Shown: piece by piece, positions 8,092 to 17,242 of the stretch
Layout of the letters: each line of letters opens with the position of its first letter
Position numbering within the stretch: the first letter of the stretch is position 1
Origin: Inhella crocodyli
GTDB lineage: Bacteria; Pseudomonadota; Gammaproteobacteria; Burkholderiales; Burkholderiaceae_C
Length of the DNA: 64,000 nt
Reading direction: 5' to 3'
Assembly: GCF_004004565.1 (NCBI RefSeq)
Contig: NZ_SACM01000004.1
Coordinates: 248,001-312,000 of the forward strand
Program-made: the position numbers and the translations under genes
Notes under the pieces: generated by a model
Databases searched by the model: none
Told to the model about the DNA's origin: nothing
The model's input: only the letters and a program-made list of their open reading frames with translations

Positions 8092-9015
8092 ATGAGCGCC
8101 GCCATCCCCACCGCCACGCCGACTTGGTCGGTCCACCTGAAGCTCTTGGGCATGGCCGCGCTGTGGGGCGCCTCTTGGCCCACGGGCAAGGTGGTGGCCC
8201 AGGCCCTGCCGGCGATGACGGCCAGCACCTGGCGCTTTGCCCTGGCACTGGGCTTGATGCTGGCGTGGCTGGGCGCCACGGTGGGCGTCCGATCGCTCAC
8301 CGCGCTGTCGGGCAGGCAGTGGGCGGGCCTGGCCCTGGGCGGTGCCTTGGGCGTGTTCGGCTACGCCGCTTTCTTCTTGCTGGGTTTGCAGCACGTGCCC
8401 GCCGGGCGCGCGGCCTTGGTGGTGACGACCAACCCGGTGCTGACCTCGCTGCTGGCCGCCTGGTGGTTTGGCGAGCGCCTGAACGCGCGCATCGGCTTGG
8501 GCATGGCCTTGGCCGTGGCGGGCGCGGCGGTGGTGCTGACGCACGGCGCCCCTTGGACCCTGCTGAGCGGCGGGGTGGGCTGGGGCGAGGCCCTGCTGCT
8601 GGGCTGCGTGCTGTGCTGGAGCGGCTACACCCTGGTGGCCAAGCGCCTGCTGGGCGGCATCGACGCGCTGACCACCACCACGGTGACCGCCGGCTTCGGG
8701 CTGGCGCTGCTCGCCTTGAGCGCTTGGGGCTTCGAAGGCCGCGAGGCCCTGGCCCAACCGTTGCAGGCCAGCGCCGGCGTGTGGGCCGCCTTGGTCTTCT
8801 TGGCCGCAGGCGCCACCGTGCTGGCTTACGCCTGGTACTTCGAAGGGGTCAAGGCCCTGGGGGCGGGATCGGCCTCGGCTTACATCAGCCTGGTGCCGGT
8901 CTTCGGCGTGCTGTTCGCGACGCTCGGCCTGGGCGAGGCGGTGGACGCCTCCCTGCTGGTCGGGGGCGCCCTGGTGCTGGCGGGTATGGTGGTGATGAAC
9001 CGCGCGCGCCGTTGA
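8092..9015 (+). CDS. EamA/DMT-family transporter
   Basis: A 307-residue integral membrane protein with about ten helices arranged as two EamA repeats (residues ~15-150 and ~160-300). The first repeat has the usual ALWGASWPTGKVVAQALP and WRFALAL; the loop YTNPVLTSLLAAW-like region (VVTTNPVLTSLLAAWWFGE) and the repeat-2 counterpart SLVPVFGVLF are typical. Such transporters usually export amino acids or other metabolites; the substrate cannot be read. It stands alone. Confidence 0.9.
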   Translation: MSAAIPTATPTWSVHLKLLGMAALWGASWPTGKVVAQALPAMTASTWRFALALGLMLAWLGATVGVRSLTALSGRQWAGLALGGALGVFGYAAFFLLGLQHVPAGRAALVVTTNPVLTSLLAAWWFGERLNARIGLGMALAVAGAAVVLTHGAPWTLLSGGVGWGEALLLGCVLCWSGYTLVAKRLLGGIDALTTTTVTAGFGLALLALSAWGFEGREALAQPLQASAGVWAALVFLAAGATVLAYAWYFEGVKALGAGSASAYISLVPVFGVLFATLGLGEAVDASLLVGGALVLAGMVVMNRARR

Positions 9016-9022
9016 CGCCGCC

Positions 9023-9051
9023 TTGACGCAGGGCAAGGGCCCGGCGCCTAC
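9023..9051 (+). promoter_or_regulatory. possible sigma-70 promoter for the CoA-transferase gene
   Basis: TTGACG (9023-9028) is followed after 17 bases by GCCTAC (9046-9051), giving a leader of about 30 bases before the ATG at 9088. The -35 element is good, but the -10 is poor, as often in GC-rich genomes, so this is a tentative call. Confidence 0.35.
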
Positions 9052-9087
9052 GGCCGGGCAGGATGGGGCCCCCGCTGGAGACGCCCC

Positions 9088-11136
9088 ATGACCACCGTTT
9101 TGAACCACCTCGACGCCGCCGTGGACGCGGTGCTGGCCCGCGTGCAAGGCCCCATCGTGCTGGGCCTGCCCCTGGGCATCGGCAAGCCCAACCCCTTCGT
9201 GAACCGCCTGTACGCGCGCATGAAGGCCGACCCCAGCCGCCCCTTGACCATCATCACGGCGCTGAGCCTGGAGGTGCCCACGGGCAAGAGCGAGCTGGAA
9301 CAGCACTTCCTGGCGCCGCTGGTCGAGCGGGTGTTCAAGGACTACCCCGACCTGGCTTACGTGAAGGACCTGCGCGGTGGCACGCTGCCGCCGCACATCC
9401 AGGTGCGCGAGTTCTTCTTCAAGACGGGCGACTACCTCAGCAACGAGCTGGCGCAGCAGCAGTACATCAGCACCAACTACACCTTCGTGGCGCGCGACAT
9501 GCTGGGCCAGGGCCTGAACGTCATCGCCCAGGCGGTGGCCACGCAGGGCCAAGGCGAGGACTGGCGCCTGAGCCTGTCCAGCAACCCCGACGTGATCCTG
9601 GAGTTGGTGGAGCGCTTCGCCGAGACGGGGCAGCCGCTGCTGAAGGTTGGCGTGGTCAACCGCGAGATGCCCTTCATGCCCAACGGGGCCGAGGTGTCCC
9701 CCGACTTCTTCGACCTCGTGGTGACCGACCCCGCGGCCACGCACACCCTGTTCGCACCGCCCAACGCCAAGGTGAGCACGGCCGACCACGCCATCGGCCT
9801 GCACGCCAGCAGCCTGGTCAAGGACGGCGGCACGCTGCAGATCGGCATCGGCTCCTTGGGCGACGCCATCGCGCAGGCGCTGATCGTGCGCGAGCGCCAC
9901 GGCGCCGAGTACCGCCGCATCCTGGAAGGCCTGTGCCCCGAGGGCCTGGCGGGCCGGGAACTGGGGCGCTTCGAGCAAGGCCTGTACGGCTGCTCGGAGA
10001 TGTTCGTCAATGGCTTCCTGCAGCTGATCGAGGCCGGCCTGATCCGGCGCGAGGTCTACGGCGACGCGGTGCTGCAGGCCCTGGTGAACGAAGGGCGCAT
10101 CGACCCCGCCGCCCCCGGCGAGGCGGCGCTGCAGGCGCTGCGCGAGGAAGGCCGCATCAGCGAGCCGCCCACGGCCGAGGACCTCGCCTTCCTGAAACGC
10201 TTCGGCCTGCTGGTGGTGGGGCCCGACGGTGCGCTCGAGCCCGGGGCGCGCCTGCGCAGCGGCCACTGCATGACGGGCGGCTTCTTCCTCGGCCCCGGCG
10301 ACTTTTACGAGCGCCTGCGCACCATGCCGGCCGAGAGAAAAGCGCGCATCGACATGACGCGCATCGACTTCATCAACCAGCTTTACGGCCACAGCGCCGA
10401 AGAGACGCAGCTCAAGCGCGTACAGCGGCGCCACGCGCGCTTCATGAACACCACGATGAAGGTGACCCTGCTGGGCGCCGCGGCCTCGGACGCGCTCGAA
10501 TCGGGCCAGGTGGTGAGCGGCGTGGGCGGGCAGTACAACTTCGTGGCCATGGCCCACGCGCTGCCCGACGCGCGCTCCATCCTGATGCTGCGCGCCACGC
10601 ACGACACGAAGGACGGCCCGGTCAGCAACCTCGTCTTCAGCTACGGGCACACCACCATCCCGCGGCACCTGCGCGACATCGTCATCACCGAGTACGGCGT
10701 GGCCGACCTGCGCGCGCAACCCGACCACGAGGTGGTGCAGCGCTTGATCCGCATCGCCGACTCCCGCTTCCAACCCGAGCTGGTGAGCGCCGCGCAAGCC
10801 CATGGCAAGCTGCCGCGCGACTGGCAACTGCCCGAGGCCTGGACGCACAACACCCCCCAGGCGCTGGACGACCGCTTGCACCCCTGGACGGTGGCCGGTC
10901 TGCTGCCCGGCTTCCCCTTTGGCACCGACCTCACGGCCGACGAGTTGAAGATGGTGGCCGCGCTGCGCCGCTTGAAGAAGGCCACGCAACACCCGGTGGA
11001 GCTGGTCACGATGGCGCTCAAGAGCCTGTGGGAAGGCAAAGAAGCGCCCCCGGCCTACCTGGAACGCCTGGGCCTGGACGAGGCCCAAGGCTTCAAGGGC
11101 CTGTTGCTCAAGCGCCTGTTCGCCGGGAATTTGTAA
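9088..11136 (+). CDS. acetyl-CoA hydrolase/transferase family protein
   Basis: A 682-residue member of the acetyl-CoA hydrolase / class I CoA-transferase (Cat1, AbfT) family. The family landmarks are LQIGIGSLGDAI (about 250-261), the catalytic-glutamate segment GCSEMFVNG (Glu304) and the C-terminal SGVGGQYNFVAMA with ITEYGVADLR. It is longer than the usual 430-500 residues, mainly because of an insertion around residues 325-420 between the catalytic segment and the C-terminal domain, as in the long betaproteobacterial version. By family it moves CoA between short-chain acids or hydrolyses the thioester; which acyl-CoA is unknown. A GC-rich hairpin follows it. Confidence 0.88.
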   Translation: MTTVLNHLDAAVDAVLARVQGPIVLGLPLGIGKPNPFVNRLYARMKADPSRPLTIITALSLEVPTGKSELEQHFLAPLVERVFKDYPDLAYVKDLRGGTLPPHIQVREFFFKTGDYLSNELAQQQYISTNYTFVARDMLGQGLNVIAQAVATQGQGEDWRLSLSSNPDVILELVERFAETGQPLLKVGVVNREMPFMPNGAEVSPDFFDLVVTDPAATHTLFAPPNAKVSTADHAIGLHASSLVKDGGTLQIGIGSLGDAIAQALIVRERHGAEYRRILEGLCPEGLAGRELGRFEQGLYGCSEMFVNGFLQLIEAGLIRREVYGDAVLQALVNEGRIDPAAPGEAALQALREEGRISEPPTAEDLAFLKRFGLLVVGPDGALEPGARLRSGHCMTGGFFLGPGDFYERLRTMPAERKARIDMTRIDFINQLYGHSAEETQLKRVQRRHARFMNTTMKVTLLGAAASDALESGQVVSGVGGQYNFVAMAHALPDARSILMLRATHDTKDGPVSNLVFSYGHTTIPRHLRDIVITEYGVADLRAQPDHEVVQRLIRIADSRFQPELVSAAQAHGKLPRDWQLPEAWTHNTPQALDDRLHPWTVAGLLPGFPFGTDLTADELKMVAALRRLKKATQHPVELVTMALKSLWEGKEAPPAYLERLGLDEAQGFKGLLLKRLFAGNL

Positions 11137-11189
11137 CGGCCGGCGGGCCGCGCCGTGGCGCCGCCGGCACGGGCCACTGAGGGTTAAGT

Positions 11190-11210
11190 CACGGCGGCGA
11201 CGCCGCCGTG
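11190..11210. terminator. GC-rich hairpin after the CoA-transferase gene
   Basis: CACGGCGGC-GAC-GCCGCCGTG is a perfect 9-base-pair stem with a 3-base loop, 53 bases after the stop codon. There is no T run, so a terminator role is a guess; it might also be a processing or pausing hairpin in the leader of the next gene. Confidence 0.4.
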
Positions 11211-11382
11211 CGGGCCCGGGTGTCAGACTCTCGTCAGGAACGGGGGCAGCCCCTATGCTGCGCCGCTTTCCCTGGCCCCGGAGCAAGCCCTGGACACGGC
11301 CCCCAACCCCCTGTCGACCCTGGCCGCGCAGCGGCACGACAAACGCGCCCGGCGCGTTCGCACGCTGTGCCTGCTCAGCGCG

Positions 11383-13179
11383 GTGGCGCTGTGCGCCAGT
11401 TTGTTGACGGGCCTGGGGTTCGCGAAGCCCGTGGTGAGCGCGGTGCTGAGCCTCAGCGCTGTGGGCTGCATGGCGGCGTACCTCTTTGCGCGGCAAGGGC
11501 GCGACCGACTGGCGGTCAACCTGATGCTCAGCACGCTGTTCATCGGCCTGTCCACCCTCATGTGGTCGAACATGGGCCTGCGGGACCCGGCGATGGCGGC
11601 CTACCCGGGCGTACTGCTGTTCACCGCCCTCTTGGGCGAGCGCCTGCTGTTCCGCGTGCTGCTGACGGCGATGGTGCTCAACGTGCTGGCCGTGGGCCTG
11701 GCCGACTTGAACGGCTGGGTGCGCTTCGTGGTCAAGCCCATGAACTGGTCGATCATCACCGACCACGCCACGCTCTTGCTCATCACCGGCTTGGCGGCGC
11801 GCTGGTTGGCGCGCGACCTGATGCTGGCGGTGACGCAGGTGGAGGCCGAGGCGCGCAGCGCCCAAGACCACGCCGACCAGGTGCGCTACCTGAGCCACCA
11901 CGACAGCCTCACCGGCCTGCCCAACCGCGCCTTGGCGCAAGAGCGCTTCGAGCGCGCTGCCGCCCACGCCAAGCGCAGCGGCGAGCAGGTGGCCTTGCTG
12001 TACTTCGACCTCGACCACTTCAAGCTCGTCAACGACAGCATGGGCCACCCGGCCGGCGACGCGCTGCTGCAGGCGGTGGCACAACGCCTGCAGCCGCTGA
12101 TCCGCGACACCGACACCCTGGCCCGCTTCGGCGGCGACGAGTTCCTCATCCTGCTCACCGGGCTGGACCGCGGCGAGCGCGCCAGCCGCGTGGCCGAGCA
12201 GGTGGTGGCGGCACTGGCCGAGCCCTTCAGCGTGCAGGAGCGCAGCGTGAACTGCGGGGGCTCCATGGGCGTGGTGCTGTACCCGGCCGACGCCCAGGCG
12301 TTCGACGACCTGGTCAAGCGGGCCGACCTGGCCATGTACCGCGCCAAGGAAATGGGCCGCGGTCAGTTCCACTTCTTCGACGAGCGCTTGCAGGCCACGG
12401 TGGAGGAGCAACTCGTGCTGGACGCCGCGCTGCGCGAGGCTCTGCTGCGGGGCGATCAATTCCGCCTGGCCTACCAGCCGCAGTACGACCTCGCCACCGG
12501 CGACCTGTCCGGGTTCGAGGCTTTGCTGCGCTGGAAGCACCCCGAACTGGGCGAGGTGTCGCCCGCGCGCTTCATCCCGCAGGCCGAACGCAATGGCTTC
12601 ATCGTGCCCTTGGGCCTGTGGGTGGTGCGCACCGCCTGCCAGCAGGTGCAGACCTGGCGCGAGGCCGGCATGCCCGCACACCTGCGCGTGTCGGTCAACG
12701 TGAGCCCGGTGCAATTGCGCCGCACGGGCTTTGCCGAGCAGGTGCGGCAGGCCTTGGCCGAGACGGCCCTGCAACCGGGCGCGCTGGAGCTGGAGCTGAC
12801 CGAGTCCATGCTGATGGACGAGGTGGGCGATGGCCCGCGCACCTTGAACACCCTGGTGGACATGGGCGTGGAGCTGGCCATCGACGACTTCGGCACGGGC
12901 TACTCCAACCTTGGCTACCTGCGCCGCTTCCAAATCGGCCGGCTCAAGATCGATCGCTCCTTCGTCGCCCGCCTGGGCGGCACGGCGCACGACGAAGCCA
13001 TCGTGCGCGCCGTGGTGCACATGGCCCAGAACCTGGGCCTGCGCACCGTGGCCGAGGGCGTGGAAACCGAGGCCCAGCGCGAGCTCCTGCAGCGCCTGGG
13101 CTGCAACCAGGGCCAGGGCTTCTTGTGGCACCCGGCCCTGGCGCCGGCCGCCTGCGAGGCGCTCTGGCGCCAGGCCTAG
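11383..13179 (+). CDS. membrane GGDEF-EAL c-di-GMP protein
   Basis: At least 598 residues: six membrane helices (to about residue 145), a GGDEF domain (ARFGGDEFLILL) and an EAL domain (FEALLRWKHP, ELTESMLMDE, AIDDFGTGYSNL, KIDRSFV). All catalytic landmarks look intact. The GTG at 11383 falls inside the first membrane helix and has no ribosome-binding site. The same frame is open upstream and encodes a basic stretch (QRHDKRARRVRTL) that fits before helix 1. The only start-like codon with a good GGAG (6-base spacing) is a CTG at 11290, which would add 31 residues. I give the standard-codon start here, but the real one is probably upstream. Confidence 0.88.
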   Translation: MALCASLLTGLGFAKPVVSAVLSLSAVGCMAAYLFARQGRDRLAVNLMLSTLFIGLSTLMWSNMGLRDPAMAAYPGVLLFTALLGERLLFRVLLTAMVLNVLAVGLADLNGWVRFVVKPMNWSIITDHATLLLITGLAARWLARDLMLAVTQVEAEARSAQDHADQVRYLSHHDSLTGLPNRALAQERFERAAAHAKRSGEQVALLYFDLDHFKLVNDSMGHPAGDALLQAVAQRLQPLIRDTDTLARFGGDEFLILLTGLDRGERASRVAEQVVAALAEPFSVQERSVNCGGSMGVVLYPADAQAFDDLVKRADLAMYRAKEMGRGQFHFFDERLQATVEEQLVLDAALREALLRGDQFRLAYQPQYDLATGDLSGFEALLRWKHPELGEVSPARFIPQAERNGFIVPLGLWVVRTACQQVQTWREAGMPAHLRVSVNVSPVQLRRTGFAEQVRQALAETALQPGALELELTESMLMDEVGDGPRTLNTLVDMGVELAIDDFGTGYSNLGYLRRFQIGRLKIDRSFVARLGGTAHDEAIVRAVVHMAQNLGLRTVAEGVETEAQRELLQRLGCNQGQGFLWHPALAPAACEALWRQA

Positions 13180-13204
13180 GCCCGGCCCAGCGCCCCGCAG
13201 CGCA

Positions 13205-15868
13205 TCACTTCGCCGGGGCCGCCGCGCCCAGGGTGCGCAGCCAGAAGGCCTCGTACTTGCGGTGCCAGGCCGCGGTCTTCACCGCCCCGCCCATGGCGTG
13301 CTCGCCATCGGGGTCGAGGAACAGGTCGACCAGCGCTTCCTTGCCGCTCTCCAGCAGCGCGCGGTAGATGTTGACCGTGTCTTGGTACAGCACGTTCGGG
13401 TCCTGCATGCCGTGCACCAGCAGCAGCGGCTTTTTCAGGCCCGGGGCCAGGGGCAGCAGGCTGAACTTGCGCAGGTTGGGCTTGCTGCGGTCCACCTTGC
13501 CGATGGTGCGGCCGCTGTACCAGCTGTTGTAGTTCTCCCATTCGGTGGGCCCGGCGCCGGCGATGCCGGCCGCGAACAACTCGGGCTGCGTGAACATCGT
13601 GTACTGGGTCTGGAAGCCGCCAAAGCTCCAGCCGTTCAGGCCCACGCGCGCGGCGTCCACGCCCATCGTCTTGACCATGTGGGCCTTCAGGTCCTCCAGG
13701 TCTTCGGTTTGCGGCTGGCCGGGCTGCTCCCAGTTGGCACCGCTGAACCGGCGGCCGTAGTTGCTGTGGCCGCGCGTGTCGATGCTGACGGTGACGAAGC
13801 CGTGCCGCGCCGTCATGTACTGGTTGAACAGGTAACCGGTGGGTTGGAAGCTGTCGGTCTCGACGGTGTGGCGGTCGTTCAGCGGGCCGCCGTACACGTA
13901 GACGATGGCCGAACGGCGGTCGCTGGCCTGCCAGCCGGCGGGCTTGAAGGCGTAGGCGTGCAGGGTGTCGCCGTGGCGGTTCTGGAAGCTGAAGCGCTCG
14001 GGCTTCAAGAGGCCCAGCCGGTCCCAAGCAGGGTCGTGGCTTTGCGTCAGCACCTTGGGCGCTTGGCCGGCTTGCAGCAGCTTGAGCTCGGGGCGCTCGG
14101 CCCAGTTCCCGGCCACGGCGGCGGCCCAGCGGCCGTCGAAAGACACCGCGGCGTTGCGGTGGTAGTCGGGCGCGGCGCCCAGGGGCGTCATGGCGCCCGT
14201 GGCCAGGTCGACGCGGTGGACGTTCATGGCGGCCCAGTCGTCGCGGTTGGCCAGCACGAACATGGCGCGGCTGTCGGGGGTGAAGCCGAGCACGGTGTGC
14301 GCTTCGAAGTGGCCCTTCACCAGGGGGCGCAGCGCCTTGGTGGCCACGTCCAGGCCGTAGGGCTGGCGGTAGCCCGCCTCGTCCAGGCTCAGCACCAGGG
14401 TCTTGCCGTCGGGCGTGAACTGCGGGCGCAGCACGCTCACCACCTCGTGGCCCACGTCGCCGCGGCGCTCCAGCACCAGCTCGGGCTTGGCGGTCTCGCT
14501 CGCGCTGCCCAGGTAAACGCGCAGCAGTTCCTTCTCGCGCTCCCAGGTGCTGAAGGCGTAACGGCTGCCGTCCTTCGTCCAGGCGATGGGGCTCAGTTCG
14601 AACCAGACGTCGCCGCCCTTGTGGGTGTAGACGGGATCGGGCTGCTTGGCCGGCGCTTCAGGCCCCGTGGGCACTTGGCGGATGTAGATCGCCAGCGGCG
14701 CTTGCAGGCGCTTGTCGTCGGAGACCTCGCGGTCCACCTTCTTGGCGGTGGCGAAACGCTCGGCGTAGCTCATGATTTCCACCTGGCGGCCGGGCTTGGG
14801 CGGCGGCTTGCCCTCTTCGCCCAGCGGCGCGCGGGCGACCAGCGCCATCCAGCGGCCGTCGTCACTCAGCGTGGTGGCCTCGATCTTGTACTTGCGCTCG
14901 GCGTCGTCGGGGTGCACCAGCTCGCGGTTGAGCACGTGCACGCCGGCAGCGGCGAAACGGCTGCGCAGCAGCTTGCCGTCGTCCAGGTAGATGAAGCCCT
15001 GGTCGTCGCGCGTGTAGGCCACGATGCGCAGGTTGCGCTGCGTCACCACGAGGGGCTGCATCTGCTCGGGCGCGCTGGCCTGCCAGCGGTACAGGCCGCC
15101 GCGGTACTGGAACACCAACTCGTCGCGCTCGTGCGCCCATTCGATCTGGGCGACGCCGGGGTAAAGGTCGGTGGGCTTGAGCTTGTGCTTGGCGCGGTGC
15201 TTCTTGAGCTCGTCGCGCCACTCCCAGTCTTCCTTCTCCACCCCAGAGGCGGCCGCCGCGGGCGCGGGTGCTGCGGATGCCGCAGCAGCAGGCGGCACCG
15301 GCTTGCCAGCCCTGCGGGCGGCCAGCTCGGCCATGGCGCGCTTCTCCGCTTCGGCCTCGGCCTTGTCGGCCGCCTTTTGGGCGTCGTCCCGGGCCTTCTT
15401 GGCGGCCGCTTCTTTCTTCACCAGCTCCAGCGCGGCGCGGTCCCACTGGGCCAGGTCCACGGCCTCGCCGCGCAGGTAGGCCTGTTGGGCCTCGACCTTG
15501 GCCTGGGCCTCGGACCACTCGCGGTCGCGCTGCTGGCGCTTGGTGTCGAAGCGCGCCAGGTCTTCGGGCGTGTCGAACGCGGCCATGCGCTGGCGCGAGG
15601 TCACGCGGATCGTCTTGCCGGTGCGCGTGTCGTGCACGTGCAGGTCCCCGCCGGGCTCGCCGAAGGGGTTCCACAGGTAGGCCAGGTACCGACCGCTGTG
15701 GCTGAAGCTGGCCTCGCGGGCCGGCTCGCCCCGGTAGGGCTGGGCGCGGAAGACCTGCTCCAGCACTTGGGGGCTGGCGGTGGCGGTGCCCGCGCCGTCG
15801 GCCTGGCCGGCGGTGAGCAGCAGCACCGCCAGGGCGGCGGCGCTTGTGAGGGTGCGGATGGGGAGCAT
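13205..15868 (-). CDS. secreted S9-family (DPP4-like) serine peptidase with charged insertion
   Basis: An 887-residue prolyl-oligopeptidase-family peptidase with a signal peptide (cleavage near GQADGA), a beta-propeller region and a C-terminal alpha/beta hydrolase domain. The triad is Ser748 in NGWSFGGFQT, Asp823 in HGMQDPNVLYQD and His857 in DPDGEHAMGG. Unusual is a highly charged, Ala/Lys/Glu-rich segment at about residues 105-215 that should form a long helix or coiled coil followed by a proline/alanine linker, making it longer than the ~750 residues usual for the family. It probably degrades peptides in the periplasm. It stands alone, convergent with the GGDEF-EAL gene. Confidence 0.9.
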   Translation of the reverse strand: MLPIRTLTSAAALAVLLLTAGQADGAGTATASPQVLEQVFRAQPYRGEPAREASFSHSGRYLAYLWNPFGEPGGDLHVHDTRTGKTIRVTSRQRMAAFDTPEDLARFDTKRQQRDREWSEAQAKVEAQQAYLRGEAVDLAQWDRAALELVKKEAAAKKARDDAQKAADKAEAEAEKRAMAELAARRAGKPVPPAAAASAAPAPAAAASGVEKEDWEWRDELKKHRAKHKLKPTDLYPGVAQIEWAHERDELVFQYRGGLYRWQASAPEQMQPLVVTQRNLRIVAYTRDDQGFIYLDDGKLLRSRFAAAGVHVLNRELVHPDDAERKYKIEATTLSDDGRWMALVARAPLGEEGKPPPKPGRQVEIMSYAERFATAKKVDREVSDDKRLQAPLAIYIRQVPTGPEAPAKQPDPVYTHKGGDVWFELSPIAWTKDGSRYAFSTWEREKELLRVYLGSASETAKPELVLERRGDVGHEVVSVLRPQFTPDGKTLVLSLDEAGYRQPYGLDVATKALRPLVKGHFEAHTVLGFTPDSRAMFVLANRDDWAAMNVHRVDLATGAMTPLGAAPDYHRNAAVSFDGRWAAAVAGNWAERPELKLLQAGQAPKVLTQSHDPAWDRLGLLKPERFSFQNRHGDTLHAYAFKPAGWQASDRRSAIVYVYGGPLNDRHTVETDSFQPTGYLFNQYMTARHGFVTVSIDTRGHSNYGRRFSGANWEQPGQPQTEDLEDLKAHMVKTMGVDAARVGLNGWSFGGFQTQYTMFTQPELFAAGIAGAGPTEWENYNSWYSGRTIGKVDRSKPNLRKFSLLPLAPGLKKPLLLVHGMQDPNVLYQDTVNIYRALLESGKEALVDLFLDPDGEHAMGGAVKTAAWHRKYEAFWLRTLGAAAPAK

Positions 15869-16003
15869 GGTGCGGGGGACAGCAAGGGCGCTGCCCGGTC
15901 GTCGGCGAAGCCGGCGATCGTAGGAAGGCCAGGGCGCACCAGCCGATGGTCACGGCAAAGCCCGGACAATCTCGCCTTTGTTCTTCCCTCGCTTCGCACG
16001 ACC

Positions 16004-16258
16004 ATGACCGACACCGCCCCCACCGATCGCCCGCCCTTGCCCGACCACCTGTCGGTGGACCCCCGCAGCCCGCACCACGTGGCCGCGGTGTTCGAGCACG
16101 ACATCGGCATCCGGTTCAACGGAAAGGACCGCTTCGACGTTGAGGAGTACTGCCTCAGCGAAGGCTGGATCAAGGTGCCCGCCGGCCGCGCGGTGGACCG
16201 CAAGGGCCGCCCGCTGCTGATCAAGCTCAAGGGCACGGTCGAAGCCTTCTACCGCTGA
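16004..16258 (+). CDS. DUF3297 family protein
   Basis: An 84-residue protein matching DUF3297: LPDHLSVDPRSPHHVAAVF, then IGIRFNGKDRFDVEEYC, SEGWIKVPAGRAVDRKG, and LKGTVEAFYR at the C-terminus. The function is unknown; members are sometimes mislabelled as glutathione peroxidase. The next gene follows after 30 bases on the same strand, so they may share a transcript. Confidence 0.88.
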   Translation: MTDTAPTDRPPLPDHLSVDPRSPHHVAAVFEHDIGIRFNGKDRFDVEEYCLSEGWIKVPAGRAVDRKGRPLLIKLKGTVEAFYR

Positions 16259-16288
16259 GGCCGGCCCTTTCGACATGGAGACTGCTGC

Positions 16289-17242
16289 ATGAAGCGTTCG
16301 GATGTGTTGGCCCTGCTGGGCCTGGGACTGTTGACCTTGGGCGGCCGCGCGGCCGGGGCCCGGCCGCGCCACGACGACGAGGGCGAGTACCGCATCCAGC
16401 GCGCGGTCTACGGCACGCCCCAGCGCTTCGTGGACGTGACCGACCGCCTGCGCGAGCTGGCGCGGCAGGACCTGCGCTTCCGCCTGGGCAACGACACCTT
16501 CGGCGTGGACCCGGCCCGGGGCGAGGTCAAGGCCCTGCGCATCCAAGCCGTGGGCCGCAGCGGCCGCAGCCGCACCTTCGAGTACGTGGAGGGCAGCGTG
16601 GTGGACGGCGCCCTGTTCGAAGGCTGGCGCGGCGGTGGCTGGGGCCAAGGCGGGGGCGAAGGCGGCTGGGGCGAACGGCCCGGCTACGACGACGGCCGCG
16701 ACGGCGAGTACCTGATCGTGCGGGCGCTGTACGGCACCGCGCAGCGCCACGCGGACGTGACCGAACGCCTGCGCCAGCTGGCCCAGCGCGACGAGCGCTT
16801 CCGGCTGAGCAACCGCACCTTCGGCATCGATCCGCACGAGGGCCAGGTCAAGGTTTTGCGCATCCACGCCCGCGGCCCGCGCGGCCCGCGCACTTTCGAG
16901 TACGTCGAAGGCAGCTTGGTCGACGGGGCGCAGTTCAGCGGCTGGGGCGGCGGCGGCTGGGGCCAAGACGATTGGGACGGCGGCTGGGGCGGCACGACCG
17001 GCCCGCAGCGCCGGCTGCAGATCTTGCGGGCCGAGTACGGCGCGCGAGGCCGGTGGATGGACGTCACCGACCGCTTGCAAGCACGGGTGGCGACCGACCG
17101 CCTGAACGTCCGGGTCAACAACGAGATGGCCGGTGGCGACCCCGCCCCGAACGAGCCGAAGGTCTTGCGCGTTCGCTACCGCCTGAACGGCCGAGAGGAC
17201 GAGCGCACGGTGCCCGAAGGGCAGCGCTTGCAGCTGCGCTAA
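16289..17242 (+). CDS. secreted protein with three DUF3395-like repeats
   Basis: A 317-residue protein with a signal peptide and three copies of an ~80-residue domain. Each begins with a YG..R..DVT.RL core (AVYGTPQRFVDVTDRL, ALYGTAQRHADVTERL, AEYGARGRWMDVTDRL) and ends with a KxLRI/V segment followed by FEYVEGS or its counterpart. The copies are joined by glycine/tryptophan-rich linkers. The core resembles the DUF3395 domain found at the C-terminus of DnaJC11-like proteins and in bacterial secreted proteins; this is from memory of the motif. The third copy ends in EGQRLQLR. It is probably periplasmic or secreted; its function is unknown. Confidence 0.8.
   Translation: MKRSDVLALLGLGLLTLGGRAAGARPRHDDEGEYRIQRAVYGTPQRFVDVTDRLRELARQDLRFRLGNDTFGVDPARGEVKALRIQAVGRSGRSRTFEYVEGSVVDGALFEGWRGGGWGQGGGEGGWGERPGYDDGRDGEYLIVRALYGTAQRHADVTERLRQLAQRDERFRLSNRTFGIDPHEGQVKVLRIHARGPRGPRTFEYVEGSLVDGAQFSGWGGGGWGQDDWDGGWGGTTGPQRRLQILRAEYGARGRWMDVTDRLQARVATDRLNVRVNNEMAGGDPAPNEPKVLRVRYRLNGREDERTVPEGQRLQLR

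Noticed and set aside
7771-13131. A 1786-residue minus-strand open frame
   Set aside because: Only the last 85 codons (YkgJ-type gene) are real. The rest is antisense to the CoA-transferase and GGDEF-EAL genes and reads as Gln/His/Gly-rich shadow, as expected from the high GC content.
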